In this document: positions 22,401 through 25,032 of the stretch, one piece after another | How positions within the stretch are numbered: position 1 is the stretch's first letter | Layout: each line of letters starts with the position of its first letter | Origin: Clostridiales bacterium UBA6330 | Lineage (GTDB): Bacteria; Bacillota; Clostridia; Oscillospirales; CAG-272 | Length of the DNA: 25,032 nucleotides | Direction: 5' to 3' | NCBI GenBank assembly: GCA_002438075.1 | Contig: DJSQ01000122.1 | Coordinates: forward strand, 5,057 to 30,088 | The notes under the pieces: model-generated | Databases searched by the model: none | The model's input: the letters and a program-made list of their open reading frames with translations, nothing else | Told to the model about the DNA's origin: nothing | Made by a program: the position numbers and the translations under genes

Positions 22401-25032
22401 CAAAGACGTTGAACTGAAGCTCCGAAACCCACTCATAGGTTCCAATCGTGCCATCCGTCCATTTCACTTTTCCTGTACCGTCAAAGTAAATGGTATCCGC
22501 GCCGTTCGTATAAGCACCATAATACTCATCAAGCGCCGAGGTGTCACTGGAAGCAAAATTCGCATTGACGGATTTTACCGCAAAGAGCACATTTCCCTCT
22601 GCATCCTTAACAACCAATGTGTTCTGATTCTTGATGTCCGTAACTGCAACCGCCTCACCGTAGCCGTTTGTAACCGTGACATTGTGATAAATGCGATTGT
22701 TGTAAACAAACACAATCGTACTGTCACCAAGCATTGTTTTCATCACAACAACACGTGCGTAACAGTCCTGCTTTCCGGTTCCCGTGACAGGGTTAACACA
22801 TTTTACACCATAATGTGCTGTCATTATATAATCAGTATTATTCAGCACGCGCGACATAATATGGATGTCAGTTCCGAGATCGTCATTCCCGCTGTAATGC
22901 CGTGCCAAGATTCCGGCTTCAGCATTGAAGTAGAATTTCTGATTCTTATCGCCGATTTTTACTGTCAAAAGCTGTGTTGCAGCATCATAGGAAACAACGG
23001 TTCCGGTCAGCGAGCCACTGATAGCTCCGTCCAAATCAATCGTGATATAAAATTTGGAAGAGTTTCCACTGGTTGCACTCCAGATTTCAGTGCCATAGAA
23101 AGTCCCGTAATATGGAGGAATTTCTTTCCAAACCGCAAGAATACGGATTGTATTCTCCGCCATATCCTCTTCAAGCTCCATAGTCAAATCCAACAGCACA
23201 TCTTCCCCTTCGTCATACATTCCGTTGCCGTTTGCATCATAGTACCAGTCAACGAATTTAAGGAAGTTTGCCCAGTCAATCGTATCCTTCGTGTAATTCG
23301 GGAGAATCTCACCGAGCTGACTGCCCGCCGCAGGGTAGATTGTGCCGTATTGCGCCTCATCGCTCTCCAACAATCCGGAAATTACCACCTTCAGGGTCTG
23401 CTTCCAGACTGCCGTCAACGTCACGTTCTCACTCGGAATATACGGATCCGCAACAAGCTTGCCATCTGCATCTGCCCAGCCGACAAACTTCATGCCAAGA
23501 GGCGCGGTTGCGGGTTTCGGCAGCTTGACCGGAACCGAAACATTTGCGTCAATCGGCTCAAAGCTGACATCGTCACCTTCAAACGTGATGCGAACGCTTG
23601 GCTTTGTAAAGTTGAAGCTGTCCCCCGAAAGCGTCAGATGACCATAAGCCACCTTCACGCCGTTTTCATCCGTCAGGGTCACATCAAAGCCATAGGCTGC
23701 ACCCTCTGCCGCCTTTGTGTAGGTACCGTTCAGCGTCTTGGTACCGTCATTGTAGGTCAGGGTTCCGAAGCCCGAAAGGATAAAGGTTTTACCGTCCGCA
23801 ATATAGGTTCCCTGCGTGCCGTCAAGTACCCGCATACGGGTCCCGTCATATCCAAACGCGGCAAGCTGTTCGCCGTCCGCATTCTTCACAATCAGCGATG
23901 TGCTGTGATAGCACTCCGCCGCAGAAATCGCATTGCCCGCAAGATCGGTAAAGGTTACGCCAAATGTCACCTTGCCGTCTGCAATGAATGCGCTGTAGAC
24001 GGTTTCGCCAAAGGTATATTGGATTGCCATTGCATTGAGCCCATCGTTGTAGGTCCATGCGGATGCCGCAACGGTTCCCGCCGTGCCGTCCGCTTCAAAC
24101 GGGGTCATGAGGACAATGTTCTCAAACGGGTCCGCATCGGGCTTGGAAACCAGCTTTGCACGGATGATGATTCCCGTTACAAAATCAACATATCCCGCAT
24201 AGGTGTCATCCGCAATACAGTTACCATCCTCATCGTTTCTAACGATTCGGATTGTGACCCGTCCGGTTGCCGCATCCTCCACCGTGATGGTGACATCACC
24301 GAAGAAAGGATATCCGGTTCCTTTTCCGCAACCGTTGGCTCCGATTGCAAGCAGGACATTCTCCCGCCTGTCCGGATTTCCAAGCAGACCTTCCGTATCT
24401 TCGTCACGGTTCAGAACAATTCCGACATAGGTTTTCTCCGCATAGGGCGGAACAAGTCTGTCATCTGCCTCAACCGTCACAGTACCGTACTCGCTCGAGT
24501 AAATCGTGCGTGTACCGTGGTTGTAATCCGCAGGCTCCGTTGCTCCGACAGTCCACACAGTCGTGTCGGTCAGTGCGGGAAGGGTTACCGTATCCTCGGC
24601 GCCGCATTCACAGGTGCGCTTTGCCGTTCCGCCGTTCGTTGCGGTCGGCTTAGGGTCCTGAATGGTCCAATCCGACCATGTATGCTCCAATGCGGGAACA
24701 GGAACCTCAAAGGACAGGAACGCGGAGCTATAGCGAATCGTGCCCGCCACTCCGTGCGCCGCCTCCTTCACAACCGTCTTGGTCCAGAAGCTCGTATCGG
24801 TCAGGACGGGAAGCACCTTGGTATCCTCCTCGTCACACCCCGCACACTTTGCCTTTGCAAGACCCGTCTCGGTTTCGGTCGGGGTCTTTCCGTCAACAAT
24901 CTTCCAGTTTACAAAGGTATGTGCGATCTTCGGGATCGTAATCTCTACCTTTCCGTAAATCGAGGTGTAAACCTTTTTACCGTCCGCCGCGTGGGTTGCT
25001 TCAACAGTCTCCACGCTCCAGACCGTGGTATC
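19426..25032 (-). CDS. Giant repetitive surface protein, 3' part (N-terminus beyond window)
   Basis: The frame is open to the window edge, giving 1868 residues of a longer secreted or surface protein. The visible N-terminal part has two short modules with paired cysteines (C.GC, C.CG) and LPxLTDT.W, common in gut Clostridia surface proteins. Then four copies of a beta-rich module follow, recognisable by VY-NV-VTD-G, L-VKDADG and LDG-QGTY. Three pairs of InlB-type B repeats separate them (AGYKFRGWY...LIAKW type). Modules recur about every 400-430 residues. The C-terminus ends in SMTCESFPG with no LPXTG, membrane helix, S-layer or choline-binding motif, so any anchor must be N-terminal. A hairpin just after the stop suggests the end is natural. 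The role is likely adhesion or matrix, by analogy only. Confidence 0.85.
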   Translation of the reverse strand, partial: DTTVWSVETVEATHAADGKKVYTSIYGKVEITIPKIAHTFVNWKIVDGKTPTETETGLAKAKCAGCDEEDTKVLPVLTDTSFWTKTVVKEAAHGVAGTIRYSSAFLSFEVPVPALEHTWSDWTIQDPKPTATNGGTAKRTCECGAEDTVTLPALTDTTVWTVGATEPADYNHGTRTIYSSEYGTVTVEADDRLVPPYAEKTYVGIVLNRDEDTEGLLGNPDRRENVLLAIGANGCGKGTGYPFFGDVTITVEDAATGRVTIRIVRNDEDGNCIADDTYAGYVDFVTGIIIRAKLVSKPDADPFENIVLMTPFEADGTAGTVAASAWTYNDGLNAMAIQYTFGETVYSAFIADGKVTFGVTFTDLAGNAISAAECYHSTSLIVKNADGEQLAAFGYDGTRMRVLDGTQGTYIADGKTFILSGFGTLTYNDGTKTLNGTYTKAAEGAAYGFDVTLTDENGVKVAYGHLTLSGDSFNFTKPSVRITFEGDDVSFEPIDANVSVPVKLPKPATAPLGMKFVGWADADGKLVADPYIPSENVTLTAVWKQTLKVVISGLLESDEAQYGTIYPAAGSQLGEILPNYTKDTIDWANFLKFVDWYYDANGNGMYDEGEDVLLDLTMELEEDMAENTIRILAVWKEIPPYYGTFYGTEIWSATSGNSSKFYITIDLDGAISGSLTGTVVSYDAATQLLTVKIGDKNQKFYFNAEAGILARHYSGNDDLGTDIHIMSRVLNNTDYIMTAHYGVKCVNPVTGTGKQDCYARVVVMKTMLGDSTIVFVYNNRIYHNVTVTNGYGEAVAVTDIKNQNTLVVKDAEGNVLFAVKSVNANFASSDTSALDEYYGAYTNGADTIYFDGTGKVKWTDGTIGTYEWVSELQFNVFVKVDDVLTCYLVTATAEKTYTATKPMTEISFVVPAGLPEIAPKNYNSNVTATLPDGKAEGYVFNGYYFDAAFTQKVPEDYKPTGDRETLYAKYSQPAILKINRNNGCEQEEITYSVGDIVTIENPKYAGHRFLGWYTTATLAEGTEWTGNGKAIAADTVIYAKWGDPVNAWGSYNTSKEAYRETDCYSKTGTVTVDEDGNITTSDGYTGVIGDVVCGTITLTKGTSSRVYYYVESLGLFVRADNDYRPNMGNDGWFYFEGTVSDITAYGVKLVGTSTYARLLSFKRDEVTYFIFVQGNIVYPNVTITDAFGATLAVAGIKESKTLTVKDSDGTVIFSVAATGTKFSGGSSTVALDGLQGTYNTADAKTVELDGAGNIKYDGKSGTYTEIKGSEDYAVYLNGGKEYWVLTFTDGETKTATMTKPMTSISFDTDGGNTIDTVSTNTNIAYTLPTPSKAGYKFRGWYIAGDEGTLYNGTYKPETTDAVTLIAKWDVEYTLKVIYGNGMEDRTLTYGDGDITAPVEPTLTNGKVFDHWELTDGTLYTPGEIHENTEIKCIWKDAHPMTGSYNGAEVWGTGNSTISSSSGKAFTIDANGKMIGTKSAVEVEYDSTTGFFKAWSDTAKTKYYYGYYDAENGLMVVSYSSIDANATPTLSADFYVLMKDGSNIKATGSNIDSGKTKVLELTGTVNGESITTNVLVMNNKVWYNVTFTTADGTAVAAKSIYSNDTLKITAADETVVAQLAKINGAFVPLDGTQGTRSGILGNLVSNGAGTVTVGEDAAECAYVLNANGTISFNYGNRHYCAQLTENGYTLVQDGYAGDYTLPDDTTVYTLDGLGNVKQDGNVIGTYAIDGSTLTVHLTEGGDTAYGIDKVEKKLLGKSKFAGYTFSGSFIDKLWGDSTGLRMEFEDSPEIKGTIYSGYGTTNYFKFELVSFEDNVLVVKITNAIDSAAVGKTVTLTLSGKTLTVTATTITNQVYSFDNNGSMTCESFPG
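20725..21133 (-). repeat. InlB-type B repeat pair 3 in the giant adhesin
   Basis: The first copy runs from TSISFDTDGG through GYKFRGWY to LIAKW. The second has GKVFDHW and CIWKD. Both follow the beta-grasp Flg_new/Listeria-Bacteroides pattern (strand, G..F.GWY, AxW). Boundaries are approximate. Confidence 0.75.
21900..22326 (-). repeat. InlB-type B repeat pair 2 in the giant adhesin
   Basis: The copies contain GYVFNGYYFD...LYAKY and GHRFLGWYTT...VIYAKWGD, separating beta-rich modules 2 and 3. Boundaries are approximate. Confidence 0.75.
23130..23610 (-). repeat. InlB-type B repeat pair 1 in the giant adhesin
   Basis: The first copy is typical (ITFEGDD...GMKFVGWAD...LTAVW). The second is longer and degenerate (FLKFVDWYYDANGNG...RILAVW), with a DANGNGMYDEGED segment resembling a calcium-binding dockerin-like loop. 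Boundaries are approximate. Confidence 0.65.

Noticed and set aside
10846..25032. LPXTG or other cell-wall sorting signals
   Set aside because: I inspected the C-termini of all surface proteins; none has LPXTG followed by a hydrophobic stretch and basic tail.
1..25032. CRISPR arrays, tRNA or rRNA genes, insertion sequences
   Set aside because: No spaced direct repeats, no tRNA-like cloverleaf, and no transposase or terminal inverted repeats were recognised on either strand. tRNAs were checked only by eye.

Overview
The window looks like a Gram-positive Clostridia-type genome (Firmicutes, probably an anaerobic gut lineage). The evidence is strong AGGAGG-type ribosome binding sites, near-consensus sigma-A promoters (several TTGNNN-17-TATAAT), a class I cyclic-di-GMP riboswitch, and large secreted proteins built from InlB-type, MBG/YDG-type and beta-helix modules. 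GC is roughly in the mid-50s and falls in parts of the surface-protein region. The taxonomy is an inference; there is no rRNA or other marker. All genes but one are on the minus strand.

Region 1 (1-4650) is housekeeping and transport. It holds a YegS/BmrU-type lipid kinase, then an operon of nitroreductase, DUF1003 membrane protein and MutY, then an OPA-type major facilitator transporter with a consensus promoter and its own terminator.

Region 2 (4688-8750) is a divergent pair: a large MMPL/RND-type exporter (minus) and a TetR regulator (plus). Two copies of a 14-bp near-palindrome lie in the shared intergenic region, so the regulator probably controls itself and the exporter. The exporter's second extracytoplasmic domain contains five copies of a roughly 87-residue repeat.

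Region 3 (8754-10780) is glutamine-dependent NAD+ synthetase as a single transcription unit, closed by a strong hairpin shared with the tetR end.

Region 4 (10801-19215) is the most interesting part. A sigma-A promoter is followed by a c-di-GMP-I (GEMM-I) riboswitch whose 3' end overlaps the 5' arm of a terminator. Next come seven collinear genes for membrane or secreted proteins, then an intrinsic terminator. The genes are: a beta-helix/GLUG-like protein with an internal membrane segment; a 1153-residue secreted multidomain protein; four small proteins with signal peptides; and a membrane-anchored protein. The C-terminal domain of the large protein is the same WN/NRS domain that makes up the small proteins, and the first and last genes share a second domain. 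I infer a c-di-GMP-induced surface assembly (fibre, matrix or adhesin), with the large protein as tip or cap and the small ones as subunits. No sortase, LPXTG motif or pilus machinery is visible.

Region 5 (19321-25032) is the 3' part of a giant repetitive surface protein that runs off the right edge. It alternates four copies of a beta-rich module with three pairs of InlB-type B repeats, and its C-terminus has no recognisable anchor.
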